Assembly (NCBI RefSeq): GCF_038181555.1
Contig: NZ_JBBWUA010000002.1
Span: 256,082-320,081, forward strand
DNA: 64,000 nt
Direction of reading: 5' to 3'
Origin: Desulfitobacterium sp038181555
GTDB lineage: Bacteria; Bacillota; Desulfitobacteriia; Desulfitobacteriales; Desulfitobacteriaceae
The notes under the pieces were generated by a model. It was not told where the DNA came from. It saw only the letters and a list, made by a program, of their open reading frames with translations, and did not search any database. A program made the position numbers and the translations under genes. Every line of letters starts with the position of its first letter. Position 1 is the first letter of the stretch. Below, one piece after another: positions 25,150 to 33,655 of this stretch.

Positions 25150-25305
25150 TTAGATATCCCGGTCAGGTCGATAAGGTACTTGATAAAGTCTCCGCATACA
25201 ATGAGAACAATAAGGTAGCATTCGATTGCTTACATGATTTCTCCGAAAAAGGACTTTTTCTAAATCTTCATGTTCAAATCCGCAAGAACGACATTTTTCT
25301 AACAC
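25150..25305 (-). CDS. 51-residue CxxC/CxxC protein, uncharacterised
   Basis: A short gene read directly from the complement: GTG at 25303-25305 with a perfect AGGAGG (25314-25319) 8 bases upstream, ending TAA at 25150-25152. The product starts MLEKCRSCGFEHEDLEKV, has a second pair in LPYCSHCMRRLY and ends RPDRDI. The C-x2-C...C-x2-C layout predicts a zinc ribbon. It lies between the MoxR/VWA gene pair (upstream on the minus strand) and the ferredoxin gene. It is too short for most gene callers. I do not know its function. Confidence 0.75.
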   Translation of the reverse strand: MLEKCRSCGFEHEDLEKVLFRRNHVSNRMLPYCSHCMRRLYQVPYRPDRDI

Positions 25306-25378
25306 CTGATTAACCTCCTAGATTGTGAGCTTATGAACGATGTATTTATACCTCTAGTATGTCTCACAACGTTGGAGT

Positions 25379-26716
25379 TTAAACAAAACCCGGTGATTTC
25401 TTTAGAATATCCTGCAAATGCTCCAAGGTATTGCATTCAAACATCTGACAATAGGGTCGGAAAAGATCAATGGATTTGACATCCTTCCAGCGTTTCTCGG
25501 GCAGAGTATTAAGCCAAATAATCTCCCGTACCTTCCTGCGCGTCTTTTTAAGATAGACTGCTGCCTTCTCGCCCTCCAAAGTTTGGGCATCGCTAAGGAT
25601 AAAAAGAACAGTACGACGAGAAAGAGAATGCCCATGCTGTTCGTGGAGTTCCTCTAGCGACACAGCTAAATTCGTACCACCGCCAAATTCTTCGACTAAA
25701 CCTGTTAAGGATGTATTCACCATTCCCTGAAAGGACTGAATCCCCCCCCGTATTCTTGGCGTGATATCTGCTAAATGACTAGCGAAGACATAGGTCTCAA
25801 TCCCAGCAACTAAGCTAGTTAAACCATAAATGAATTGCAAAATAAACTCTGTATATTTTACCATAGACCCGGATAAGTCACAGATGAGAACAAACTTAGG
25901 CTTGCCTTTACGCTTTTTGCGATAGCTCTGTTTTATTAAGACGCCTCCGTAGCGAAGGTTTTCTCGGACTGTTCGGCGCATATCCAAGCTTCCTCTTTTG
26001 CCTTGCCTAAGTCTCCGTGAGACCTGTGAAGCCAATCTTCGGGACAATCTTCGGATTAGTTTGCTCACTTCCGGCCACTCTTCGGGAGGTATATCTTTTA
26101 AATCTTTAGTTAGGTAGTGCATTTCCTTCTGACGCACAGCTCGCTCAACTTCGCTCAATAGGCCTTCTTGGCCCGGCGGTGCGATCAGAAAATCTTCTCC
26201 TAATTTTCTTTTCCAATATTCCAAGGAGCCGTGAAACATTTTCTCAACCACGGGCTGGAAGGAATGATCCACGGGAATTCCATTTCTAACCCCTTCCTCT
26301 GAACGCTCAAGAAACTTCTTCAGCCGCTCTTTTTCATTTTCAGGAAGACTCATATAAGTTGCCCGCTGTTCATCTGTAAGCTCTAATTCCTCGCCTTGAA
26401 AGCGCAACTCTTTTCGGGTTTCTGCCATCCCCTTCTCCCAGCTTTCCGCCTTTTCCTGTGCCTCTTTCTGCCAATTGGATTGGGCTTCCGGTGTAGCGAA
26501 GAACACGCGAAAGACTTCTTGGAACCAGGGTAGTTGATTCACGGATTTCACTAAGGTGCTTTGTAGAACCCCCTCAACCTGCGATTTATCTGCCATCCCA
26601 ATCAACGTTAAGCCTTGCAAGGCATCTTGAACCTCTGTAAGGCTGACAGAGATGCCTCCTTCACGAAGGAGACGAATAAATTCTAAAAGATGCCGGTCCA
26701 ACTCGCTTCGTTCCAC
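25379..26716 (-). CDS. VWA-domain protein, CoxE-like
   Basis: This 445-residue protein has a charged helical N-terminal half (about 1-260, many Glu/Lys/Arg and a basic run RRLSRRLASQVSRRLRQGKRG) and a C-terminal von Willebrand A domain whose metal site begins VLICDLSGSMVKYTEF (about 279). Family members work with MoxR-type AAA ATPases in maturation of metal-containing enzymes or complexes. It lies 13 bases after such an ATPase gene, so the two very likely function together. The target is unknown; no CO dehydrogenase genes are in view. Confidence 0.82.
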   Translation of the reverse strand: MERSELDRHLLEFIRLLREGGISVSLTEVQDALQGLTLIGMADKSQVEGVLQSTLVKSVNQLPWFQEVFRVFFATPEAQSNWQKEAQEKAESWEKGMAETRKELRFQGEELELTDEQRATYMSLPENEKERLKKFLERSEEGVRNGIPVDHSFQPVVEKMFHGSLEYWKRKLGEDFLIAPPGQEGLLSEVERAVRQKEMHYLTKDLKDIPPEEWPEVSKLIRRLSRRLASQVSRRLRQGKRGSLDMRRTVRENLRYGGVLIKQSYRKKRKGKPKFVLICDLSGSMVKYTEFILQFIYGLTSLVAGIETYVFASHLADITPRIRGGIQSFQGMVNTSLTGLVEEFGGGTNLAVSLEELHEQHGHSLSRRTVLFILSDAQTLEGEKAAVYLKKTRRKVREIIWLNTLPEKRWKDVKSIDLFRPYCQMFECNTLEHLQDILKKSPGFV

Positions 26717-26729
26717 TCAGGGTCCCCCC

Positions 26730-27614
26730 TCAAATTCCTTTCGCCTCCCCTAAGAGTCGTTCTGCTCCCATCTCCCGGTAAAAGAGTTCGAGATCCTCCT
26801 TGCTTTTGAGGAGCAGATTCAAGGTGGCATCAACCCACGCAGGATCAAGGTCAGTTTTACCCATAACCAATAAAGCCTTCGCCCAATCCATCGTCTCAGC
26901 AATCGATGGTATCTTCTGCAGCGCCAGTCTTTCCCGAAGAATGCTCACGGCTTTAGCCACTTGAAAGGCTAATTTATCCGGTAATTCCGGATATTTAGAG
27001 CGAAGAATTCGCACTTCCTTCTCCACGGTGGGTGGATTGACATAAAGAAAGACACAGCGGCGTTTCAAAGCATCGGATAATTCCCGCTCCCCATTCGAGG
27101 TAAGGATCACGAAGGGTCGTTGCCTAGCCTTCACTGTTCCCATCTCGGGTATTGTCACTTGAAACTCTCCTAAAACCTCCAATAAAAAGGCCTCAAATTC
27201 AGCATCCGTCTTATCAATCTCATCAATGAGCAATACCGAGGGCTCTTCGCTCATGAGTCCTTGCAAAAGAGGACGAGGAAGGAGATAATCCAGACCAAAG
27301 AGATCCTCTTCCCTGAGATTCGCTTCTTTCATCTGAATTCTAATAAGCTGCCGCTGATAGTTCCACTCATAAAGAGCCTTGTTCTCATCGAGCCCCTCAT
27401 AGCACTGCAGCCGAATCAGGTTGGCAGAGAAAACCTGACTCAAGGCTTTTGCGATCTCCGTTTTTCCCACCCCCGGCGGTCCCGCAATAAGCATGGGTTT
27501 TTCTAACTGAGCCGCTAAATAAGCCGTAAGAGCAATCCGATCTTCTTTTTCGGTAATATACCCCTCTCTCGTCAAAGCCTGCTCAAAATCATTCAATGAC
27601 ATATCCAGCTTCAT
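26730..27614 (-). CDS. MoxR-family AAA+ ATPase
   Basis: This is a chaperone-like ATPase of about 294 residues. Walker A is GPPGVGKTEIA, Walker B is VLLIDEIDKTD, and sensor 1 is the VILTSNGERELSDALKRR region. The frame is open to 27668, but the ATG at 27612-27614 has GGAGGGG 5-7 bases upstream and is preferred. It pairs with the VWA gene downstream, the common MoxR-CoxE arrangement. It is first in its operon; the sequence upstream ends at the terminator of the next gene. Confidence 0.87.
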   Translation of the reverse strand: MKLDMSLNDFEQALTREGYITEKEDRIALTAYLAAQLEKPMLIAGPPGVGKTEIAKALSQVFSANLIRLQCYEGLDENKALYEWNYQRQLIRIQMKEANLREEDLFGLDYLLPRPLLQGLMSEEPSVLLIDEIDKTDAEFEAFLLEVLGEFQVTIPEMGTVKARQRPFVILTSNGERELSDALKRRCVFLYVNPPTVEKEVRILRSKYPELPDKLAFQVAKAVSILRERLALQKIPSIAETMDWAKALLVMGKTDLDPAWVDATLNLLLKSKEDLELFYREMGAERLLGEAKGI

Positions 27615-27791
27615 AAGGCCCCTCCTCCACTTCACTTCAGAAGCATGTTCTGTAGTGTCTTCGAACATCAGCCAAGTTTTCTCTATATCACGATCAGATC
27701 AGAACTAAATTACCCTCATCATATCACGAGTTGACCCCTTTGAAAATTCAGATATTTTCACAAATTACCTTGACCTCCGCCAGTACTACAC
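27615..27791. other. Leader region of the MoxR operon
   Basis: No gene seen. AT-rich stretches near 27690-27760 probably hold the promoter, but I cannot pick a convincing -35/-10 pair. Confidence 0.3.
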
Positions 27792-27826
27792 AAAAAACTG
27801 CAAGCACCCAACGGGTAGTTGCAGCT
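27792..27826 (-). terminator. Rho-independent terminator
   Basis: Minus-strand hairpin CTGCAACTACCC/GGGTGCTTGCAG (27798-27824) followed by TTTTTTG. It closes the gene ending at 27858. Confidence 0.85.
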
Positions 27827-27857
27827 TCTAAACAAAAGCTATGGATAGGAATCACGA

Positions 27858-28577
27858 TCAAAAGAAAGCAGTATTCTCCTGAGGCAGGCTCTGGCTGACG
27901 ATCTGTTCCAGCTTCTCGTAGGATTCTAGTCTACTGTAAGCTAAAAGTTCGTCCCATTCTTTTTTTTCGAACTGCCAAGGCGAATACGACGACACTCGAC
28001 TGGCAAACCCGATCGGGCGTCCCCCGCCAAGAAGCCTCTCCACTCTTCGGGCAGCTAGGCTTTGGGGACCGTCAGGCCGAGCCGTGCAAAAGATCGGTTC
28101 CAAACAAAGTGCAGGCTGGCCTCGATAAGTCACAAGTAAACTTTGCTTATAGAGAAGCTCAACTCCAACCTTACTCCTTTGAATTTCTTCATGCAAAGGG
28201 ACGGGTTCCGGAACGTCCAGTGCCCCCAGCCTTTGCCAAAATTTCTTCTCGGCGAGATAATGGATAGGAGCTCTTAAAGCAACTGCCCCCATTTCTTTAG
28301 CAAATCGAGTTAGCATCTCCGCAAACTCACGCTCCGAATCATCTTTAACAGTTAAACCCATCATCACAATCAATCGTTCAGAGGAGCTCACCAGTAGCTC
28401 TCCAGCCTCATCCTCTTCACCCATGCGAACGATGAGATAGCCCGGCAGTCGCTGCAGAGAAGTCTTTATCTCCCTTCCCCTCTCCGTTAAAAAAGCACCC
28501 AAAGCCTCAGCCCAATCAGCCAAGCCCTCTTCATTCCAATCTGTCAGAGGATCTATACATAATTCCATCCAAGGCAT
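27858..28577 (-). CDS. Uncharacterised soluble protein
   Basis: I do not recognise this protein of about 239 residues. It has no signal peptide or membrane helix. It begins MPWMELCIDPLTDWNEEGLADW; AAGGAG lies 7 bases before the ATG at 28575-28577 (the frame is open eight codons further). The middle contains a FAKEMGAVALRAPIHYLAEKKFWQRLG segment and a PIFCTARPDGPQSLAARRVERLLGGGRP segment. It is acidic overall. It lies after an HD-domain gene, with a palindromic element between them, and is followed by a terminator. Confidence 0.7.
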   Translation of the reverse strand: MPWMELCIDPLTDWNEEGLADWAEALGAFLTERGREIKTSLQRLPGYLIVRMGEEDEAGELLVSSSERLIVMMGLTVKDDSEREFAEMLTRFAKEMGAVALRAPIHYLAEKKFWQRLGALDVPEPVPLHEEIQRSKVGVELLYKQSLLVTYRGQPALCLEPIFCTARPDGPQSLAARRVERLLGGGRPIGFASRVSSYSPWQFEKKEWDELLAYSRLESYEKLEQIVSQSLPQENTAFF

Positions 28578-28687
28578 ACTCTCGCTCCTTACCCAAACCA
28601 AATCTTAGCATAGTTTGGCTTAGGAGCAGGACTTTTATCCGAGGACTTTGGGAAGGCTCCTTACTACTGCTTGAAATGCTATCTTAC

Positions 28688-28757
28688 AAAGACCCATTCG
28701 CGTAGCTTCTAACCCAATAGTGAACGATGTGTGAGAAGCTACATGACCCAATCTTTA
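28688..28757 (+). repeat. Short palindromic element, copy E (outer arms only)
   Basis: AAAGACCCATTCGCGTAGC at the left and GAGAAGCTAC..GACCCAATCTTT at the right match the ends of the 35401-35640 element, but the roughly 165 bases between the two GAACGAT repeats of that copy are missing; here GAACGAT (28722-28728) is present once. Confidence 0.75.
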
Positions 28758-28765
28758 AAGATTAG

Positions 28766-29440
28766 CTAAATGTCAAAAACTTTTATCTCCTCGACATACC
28801 ATTCATCTAAATTGCTTGGGATGCTGGGAATGGTCTCGAGGAAGTCCAGAATCTTCTCGCCCCAGAATGGATCGTAGACACTTCCCAAAGCGAGGCGCAT
28901 TTCTTTAATCACTAAATTGGGGTTCTGAGGAGTCTTCCTATGACGACGCACCTCAATTCCCCTAGCATAATTGTCAAAAACCCGCAGTCCGCGAGCTAAT
29001 AAAGGAATTCCCGTCCCTTTGAGTTTATAGGGATAACCACCACCTGAATATTCTTCATGATGGGAGATTACTCCCTTGGCTATTCTTTCCCAGAAACGGT
29101 TACCCGTTTTTTTGTAATAGTCGAGGACGATATCTGCTGACCCTAAGGGGTGCTCAATCATAAAATTCCACACCTTCAGCAGCATTTCCCGATTAAGATC
29201 CTCAAACTTACCTCCCTCAAGAAGCACATCTGCAGGCCAACGCAACTTGCCGATATCATGCAAAAAACCTGTCGCGACAAACTCGTTGCGAGTAACCCAA
29301 GCCTGTTTTACAAACTGTTTTCCTACTTCAACTTCTGCAAAACAGCTCATCAAATATCCTACCCGCAAGCTATGATAATAGCTAATGTCATCTACCCAAG
29401 CAAGATCTTGCAAAAGAAGTCGTATTTCCTTACCGTACAT
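28766..29440 (-). CDS. HD-GYP-like metal-dependent phosphohydrolase
   Basis: This 224-residue cytoplasmic protein has an HD motif (FVATGFLHDIGKLRWP) and downstream VISHHEEYSGGGYPYKLKG, close to the HHExxDGxGYP signature of HD-GYP c-di-GMP phosphodiesterases, although the Asp-Gly is Ser-Gly. Family members hydrolyse cyclic dinucleotides or other phosphoesters, and function from sequence alone is uncertain. No sensory domain is attached. The nearest neighbours are a PHP gene upstream and an unknown gene downstream. Confidence 0.78.
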   Translation of the reverse strand: MYGKEIRLLLQDLAWVDDISYYHSLRVGYLMSCFAEVEVGKQFVKQAWVTRNEFVATGFLHDIGKLRWPADVLLEGGKFEDLNREMLLKVWNFMIEHPLGSADIVLDYYKKTGNRFWERIAKGVISHHEEYSGGGYPYKLKGTGIPLLARGLRVFDNYARGIEVRRHRKTPQNPNLVIKEMRLALGSVYDPFWGEKILDFLETIPSIPSNLDEWYVEEIKVFDI

Positions 29441-29527
29441 ACAGTAATTTCCTTTCCATGAAACCTCTAATGACCTATGCTGTAACGAATACTAACAATC
29501 GAATTCTATTAGCTATAAAACTGTCAA

Positions 29528-30289
29528 CTATAAAGAATAGTATTCCTTTTCTCGTTGGCAAAATCCTATGCATTCCTTGATGCCACACTCTTTGAGAAGT
29601 TGTGTAGCAAGATCCAGATCACGACCCACGTGCCCTGCCTGATGGGCATCGGAGCCCATAGTCATCCCTATTCCTCGACGTTGAATATCCCGGATAATTT
29701 TCACCTCGGGATAATACTCTCCCACTGGCTTATAACGTCCTGCAGTATTAAGCTCGACGACCAACCCCATCTCTTGAATTCGTGTCAAGGCTGCATCCGC
29801 TAAACTCAGGACGTCGGTCTGCGGTCGAACACCATATAATTTAATGAGATCAAAATGGCCTAGGGTAGTAAACAGCCCACTAGCAGCGGCCTGCTCGACC
29901 CAAGCGAAATATTCTTCGTACATTTTATCAGCATCTCGTTGATGATGCATTGGCTCTGCCTCGGGAAGATCAAAAATCCACGTATTTACCTCATGAACCG
30001 AACCAATCACAAAATCAAAGGGAAACTGCCTTAAAATGGCTCTGATTTTCCCTTCTTCCTCTGGTCGATAGTCTACCTCAAGGCCAATTGAGACCTTCAA
30101 GTCGGGATACTCAGTGGCCACCTTACGGATTAAGGGCAAATCCAAATCCTGATAGTAATAATCATGATCTGCAAAGCCAATTTCCTTAAGGCCAATTCGC
30201 CGAGCCTGCTCAAGATACTCCCGAATATTCTCGGCAGTAGCTAAACGGTCCTCATGACCTGTTAAATGCACATGCATGTCTAGCATCAT
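29528..30289 (-). CDS. PHP-domain phosphatase, HisK-type histidinol-phosphatase
   Basis: A 253-residue protein of the polymerase-and-histidinol-phosphatase fold. Metal ligands are visible in MLDMHVHLTGH, FADHDYYY, SIGLEVDYRPEEEGK, GSVHEVNTW, LGHFDLIKLYG and SDAHQAGHVGRD. These agree with HisK-type L-histidinol-phosphate phosphatases, but many PHP proteins act on other phosphoesters. GGAGG lies 6 bases before the first of two ATGs. No other his genes are nearby, so the substrate remains a guess. Confidence 0.8.
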   Translation of the reverse strand: MMLDMHVHLTGHEDRLATAENIREYLEQARRIGLKEIGFADHDYYYQDLDLPLIRKVATEYPDLKVSIGLEVDYRPEEEGKIRAILRQFPFDFVIGSVHEVNTWIFDLPEAEPMHHQRDADKMYEEYFAWVEQAAASGLFTTLGHFDLIKLYGVRPQTDVLSLADAALTRIQEMGLVVELNTAGRYKPVGEYYPEVKIIRDIQRRGIGMTMGSDAHQAGHVGRDLDLATQLLKECGIKECIGFCQREKEYYSL

Positions 30290-30321
30290 TCTTTTCCTCC
30301 AAAGTCATACTCTATAAATTA

Positions 30322-30591
30322 CCAGATTTTACTTTACAACAGAGAACGACTTCTAAGCGAGCGGAAACAAAACTTTGCGAAAAGCAATCAGCGGAATCGG
30401 GTTGGAAACAGGACGTTTCCAACCGCCCATTGAGCAGGAGCGATTTGGGCACGAAATCCGGATGAGGATTTCGCCCAAGCCGCAGACCACAAAGGGATCT
30501 TATGCGGCGCAGGTGGACCCGATGGAGCGGATGGCTTGAGCATTAGTTTTGTCCGCGCAGCTTACTGAGTGATCGTTGTAAAGTAAAATCC
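30322..30591 (+). repeat. Modular palindromic element, copy C
   Basis: The outer arms ATTTTACTTTACAAC (about 30326-30340) and GTTGTAAAGTAAAAT (30575-30589) pair perfectly over 15 bases. The inner stem is ACAAAACT/AGTTTTGT instead of ACCCGTTCT/AGAACGGGT; hairpin GGTTGGAAAC/GTTTCCAACC (30400-30424); third hairpin GCCCA/TGGGC (30425-30450). It carries an extra module of about 60 bases with CGAAATCC/GGATTTCG and GCCGCA/TGCGGC hairpins. The right arm ends one base before the stop codon of the pmbA-like gene. Confidence 0.85.
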
Positions 30592-31914
30592 TTACATATT
30601 CTGAACCCCAGTCCTTACCACCAGGTAAGGCTTAGTTTCCATCTCTTCTTGCCCTAAAATCGTCTCCGAGAAAGCCAAATCCTTGAAAAAGTTCCCACTG
30701 AGCTTCACATCTCGCTTGCCCACGATCTTCCCTTTGAGAATACGCAGACTCTGTGGAGCACTTAAAGAGTAATCTCCCGAGGCGCTATTTTGGGTATGCA
30801 TACCTAGAACGGATAAGATAAGGATGCCATCCTCAATGCCGGAGAGAACTTCCTCCCAAGGTTTTTCTTGCCTTGATTCGAGGTAAAGTCCCGATGTCCC
30901 ACTGGAAACCCCGGTTGGCGATGCTCCCCATTTTTTCGCATCCTTGATCCGCAAAATTGGAGTTTGTAGACTTCCATTCTTAATAAGAACGGTCTTTTGA
31001 GCGGGGACTCCTTCAGGAGTCACGAGATAAGAACCCCATTCAAGTGGCCGCAGAGGGTCTACATACAGGTCCAAGTCCTCGTGGAAAACCAGCTTATTTG
31101 CCTTAAATTCATCAGCCTTAAAGGCACTTTGTCCTTCTAAGATGCTTTGCCCAATCAGGTTCGGAAAAATGAACTGACCAAGGAGGCTTCCAACAACACT
31201 CGGTGAGAAGACAACTACTGTCTTAGCATTAATTTCAGGAGCATTATCCTGCAAAGCTTTATAATATATTTTTGTCCGCTTCCATAGATTATCCCACTCT
31301 TCAGGTCGAATCAAGCGTCGCTTTGCAAAGCCTGAACCAACTAAACTATCAAAGGAATAGGAAAGAGCATATTGCGATTGTTGGTAGCTGACTGCAAGAC
31401 CTTTGGAATTACGAACATGGCGGTATCCCCAGCCAGCTTGAATACTAGCATTTAAGTTAATACCCGGCTGAATATCTTGCAAAAGCTTTGCCAGTTGTTC
31501 AAAAAGCAGTTCGTCTTCTCCAGCTAAAATCCGCTCTATCTCTCGATCCTCTACGGCCACGATCGGTAAGGGCTCGGGAAGAGGGATATCTGCCCCCTCG
31601 GGATCTTCATATGAAGCTTGTCGCCATTCCTCAAGTTGCATTTGCCAATAAGCGCTCGCACCATGTTGAGGGGGTACTTGCACTTGAGCTTGAGTTAAGC
31701 GACCATCCTCCCAGATAATATAGATGTCGCCGCTCTCCCCCTGTCGATAGCTAGGAGGAGTATAGACACTACCCGGTGAGTTTTCCTTAATACCCAATGA
31801 TAAGGCCGAGGCCTCGTGAACCAAAATCCTCCAATCACGAATCCCCAAGTCATTTCTACTCGGTGTGCTTTTAGCGCTATGGAGAAATTCCTCAAGCTGA
31901 GCTACGAGCTTCAT
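30592..31914 (-). CDS. TldE/PmbA-like subunit of a TldD-type protease
   Basis: A 440-residue protein of the PmbA/TldD family. The C-terminal two-thirds contain the usual beta-rich core (WGSYLVTPEGVPAQKTVLIKNG; GASPTGVSSGTSGLYLE; GILILSVLGMHTQNSASGDYSLSA), the last resembling the TldE G-H-T-x-N-x-x-S-G-D-Y-S motif. No HExxxH metal motif is present, consistent with the non-catalytic partner. It starts 2 bases after tldD. TldD/TldE complexes degrade or mature small peptides. The N-terminal third is less typical of PmbA than the rest. Confidence 0.82.
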   Translation of the reverse strand: MKLVAQLEEFLHSAKSTPSRNDLGIRDWRILVHEASALSLGIKENSPGSVYTPPSYRQGESGDIYIIWEDGRLTQAQVQVPPQHGASAYWQMQLEEWRQASYEDPEGADIPLPEPLPIVAVEDREIERILAGEDELLFEQLAKLLQDIQPGINLNASIQAGWGYRHVRNSKGLAVSYQQSQYALSYSFDSLVGSGFAKRRLIRPEEWDNLWKRTKIYYKALQDNAPEINAKTVVVFSPSVVGSLLGQFIFPNLIGQSILEGQSAFKADEFKANKLVFHEDLDLYVDPLRPLEWGSYLVTPEGVPAQKTVLIKNGSLQTPILRIKDAKKWGASPTGVSSGTSGLYLESRQEKPWEEVLSGIEDGILILSVLGMHTQNSASGDYSLSAPQSLRILKGKIVGKRDVKLSGNFFKDLAFSETILGQEEMETKPYLVVRTGVQNM

Positions 31915-31916
31915 CT

Positions 31917-33413
31917 TTACTCCCCTCCCAAACTTACATTTTCATCTTGATCGAGAAGGAGGTAGCGATGACTCCCTCCGCTGGAAGGAACGGATTGCCC
32001 CCCTTTACCACAGGTTCCAATGGCATCATAACACCCTCCGCCTAAGCCGACGCGTATGGCCTGCAAGGCTGAGAGGATTTTCCCACTGAAAATACTCGGT
32101 TGATAGATAGTTAACTCAGGGTCTGCAACATCAATAATTCCATCACATTGGAAGACAAAATCACCTGTTTTAGGATTAACCTGTCCACCTCGATAGCCGA
32201 GGAGCAGAAGATGCTTCCCCTCCTGTTGAAGCTCGCCCTTTTCCAGTAAAAGCTTGCGCACTTGTGAGACCTCGTCCATTAATCCCGAAGTATTCGGTAA
32301 GGCTAGCTCATCTTTAACTATTAAACGGATATTCGTCATCCTTGGCAAGGGAATTGATCCATAGCTTTCCGCTCTCCCAGCCCCTGTGACAGGCATTCCC
32401 GCTTCTCGGGCCGAGAAAACATCGCCTAGACCCGCCTCCAGAACACCATCTTTAACAATTTCTACCGTTTCGCGGACCAGACCGTTAGCAGAATACGGCT
32501 GATAAGCCCAATCCCCAGCCAAAGGTCCGTCGATAATATGGACTCCGGGACGAGCGACTTGAAGTCCTTTTTTGAGTTTCCCGTTCTCCCCTAGCACTGA
32601 TTCCTTCATATGATCTGATTCTACAGCATGTCCAAAAGCTTCGTGAGCTAAGCCCTTGGCTAAGCCGTAATCAATAATTAACGGATAATGCCCACTAGGT
32701 AAGCTTGGTGCTATGCAGACCCTTCTGGCAAAATCTGCCCGCTCGAGGGCCTTTTGTTCTAAGCTACTATCCTCTTTTTCCATCAGCAACAGATTGGCAT
32801 CTACCCCACTGCGCTGGGCCAAAGCATTTTTCGCTCTTCCTTGTTCGCGAACGGTTCCTTGATGCATCAGTACCGCTCGTGGAACCACATAAGATACAAG
32901 AGTTCCATCGGTTCGCCCAATACACCAGATATCCTCAACCTGGCGATAAGTGGACTGCCAAGAAGTCTCTGAACCCTTATCCACTAAACGCTTATGTAAA
33001 AACAAAACTTGCTCCTGTAGCTCCTCGAGAGAAAATTGGTCAAATTCCAGCTTAGCCGGGTTATCCCCCTCAGCCCGAAGAGGTGAGAGCTTGAATATCT
33101 CCTGATTTAATTCTGCACCAATCCTAGCATTGCGTTGAGCGAGGGCCAGAGCTCGCTTCATAGCTTCTCTTCCTGCCTCAACAGTAAGCGCATCGACAGA
33201 AGCAAAGCCTGCGGCACCCTCGGGAGTAAATGCCTGTACCCCTATTCCACTTTCTCTGACGGTTAAAACCCTTTCAAAGCGGCCATTGGTCAGCCTAAGC
33301 GTCCATTCTCGCCTAGATTGTGCACGCACAACATAATAACAACCTTCTTCAGTTTCCAATCCCTCTGCTTGTAAAATTGATTGGACAATCTCCGTTATTT
33401 CTTTTCGTTTCAC
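31917..33413 (-). CDS. tldD: TldD-type metalloprotease subunit
   Basis: This is the catalytic subunit, 498 residues. The metal-binding motif is GLAHEAFGHAVESDHM, with HExxxH inside the family's HEAxGHxxE pattern. Other signatures are GDWAYQPYSANGLVRETVEIVKDGVL, ESYGSIPLPRMTNI and YRGGQVNPKTGDFVFQCD. TldD/TldE assemble as heterodimers that cleave unfolded peptides; in E. coli they mature microcin B17 and degrade CcdA. No RiPP precursor is evident here. The gene begins an operon with the pmbA-like gene and has an extended -10 promoter. Confidence 0.92.
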   Translation of the reverse strand: MKRKEITEIVQSILQAEGLETEEGCYYVVRAQSRREWTLRLTNGRFERVLTVRESGIGVQAFTPEGAAGFASVDALTVEAGREAMKRALALAQRNARIGAELNQEIFKLSPLRAEGDNPAKLEFDQFSLEELQEQVLFLHKRLVDKGSETSWQSTYRQVEDIWCIGRTDGTLVSYVVPRAVLMHQGTVREQGRAKNALAQRSGVDANLLLMEKEDSSLEQKALERADFARRVCIAPSLPSGHYPLIIDYGLAKGLAHEAFGHAVESDHMKESVLGENGKLKKGLQVARPGVHIIDGPLAGDWAYQPYSANGLVRETVEIVKDGVLEAGLGDVFSAREAGMPVTGAGRAESYGSIPLPRMTNIRLIVKDELALPNTSGLMDEVSQVRKLLLEKGELQQEGKHLLLLGYRGGQVNPKTGDFVFQCDGIIDVADPELTIYQPSIFSGKILSALQAIRVGLGGGCYDAIGTCGKGGQSVPSSGGSHRYLLLDQDENVSLGGE

Positions 33414-33442
33414 GGTATTCCTCCATCAACGAATTTTTCTCT

Positions 33443-33450
33443 ATTATACC
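33443..33450 (-). promoter_or_regulatory. Extended -10 promoter element of tldD
   Basis: The minus strand reads TGGTATAAT, an extended -10 (TGn-TATAAT), about 30 bases before the tldD start. The -35 region at 17 bases (TAATGC) is poor, as is common for extended -10 promoters. Confidence 0.5.
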
Positions 33451-33501
33451 ACCGTCTTTGATTATGCATTATACTACATGGCAACCGTGAAAAATACTTT
33501 T

Positions 33502-33640
33502 TTTACAAAAAATCTTATCCCTATGTATATTGCCAACTATCTCGGGAAACAATTTAACTAGTCTCACGTTTTCCAATTTTTTATCCCCACTCCTCTCTTT
33601 TACTTCGGCTTGCGTTTTTCGCAAGCTTCTTTTATTTTTT
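33502..33640 (+). ncRNA. Candidate small RNA with own promoter and terminator
   Basis: On the plus strand TTTACA (33502-33507), an 18-base spacer and TATATT (33526-33531) form a plausible sigma-A promoter. About 75-95 bases later a strong terminator follows: GCTTGCG-TTTTT-CGCAAGC (33608-33626), then TTCTTTTATTTTTT. No frame with a ribosome binding site lies between. The predicted RNA contains an unpaired ATCCCCACTCCTCTC stretch complementary to Shine-Dalgarno sequences, like the seed regions of Gram-positive trans-acting sRNAs. Confidence 0.45.
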
Positions 33641-33655
33641 AATCTTTTATAAACC

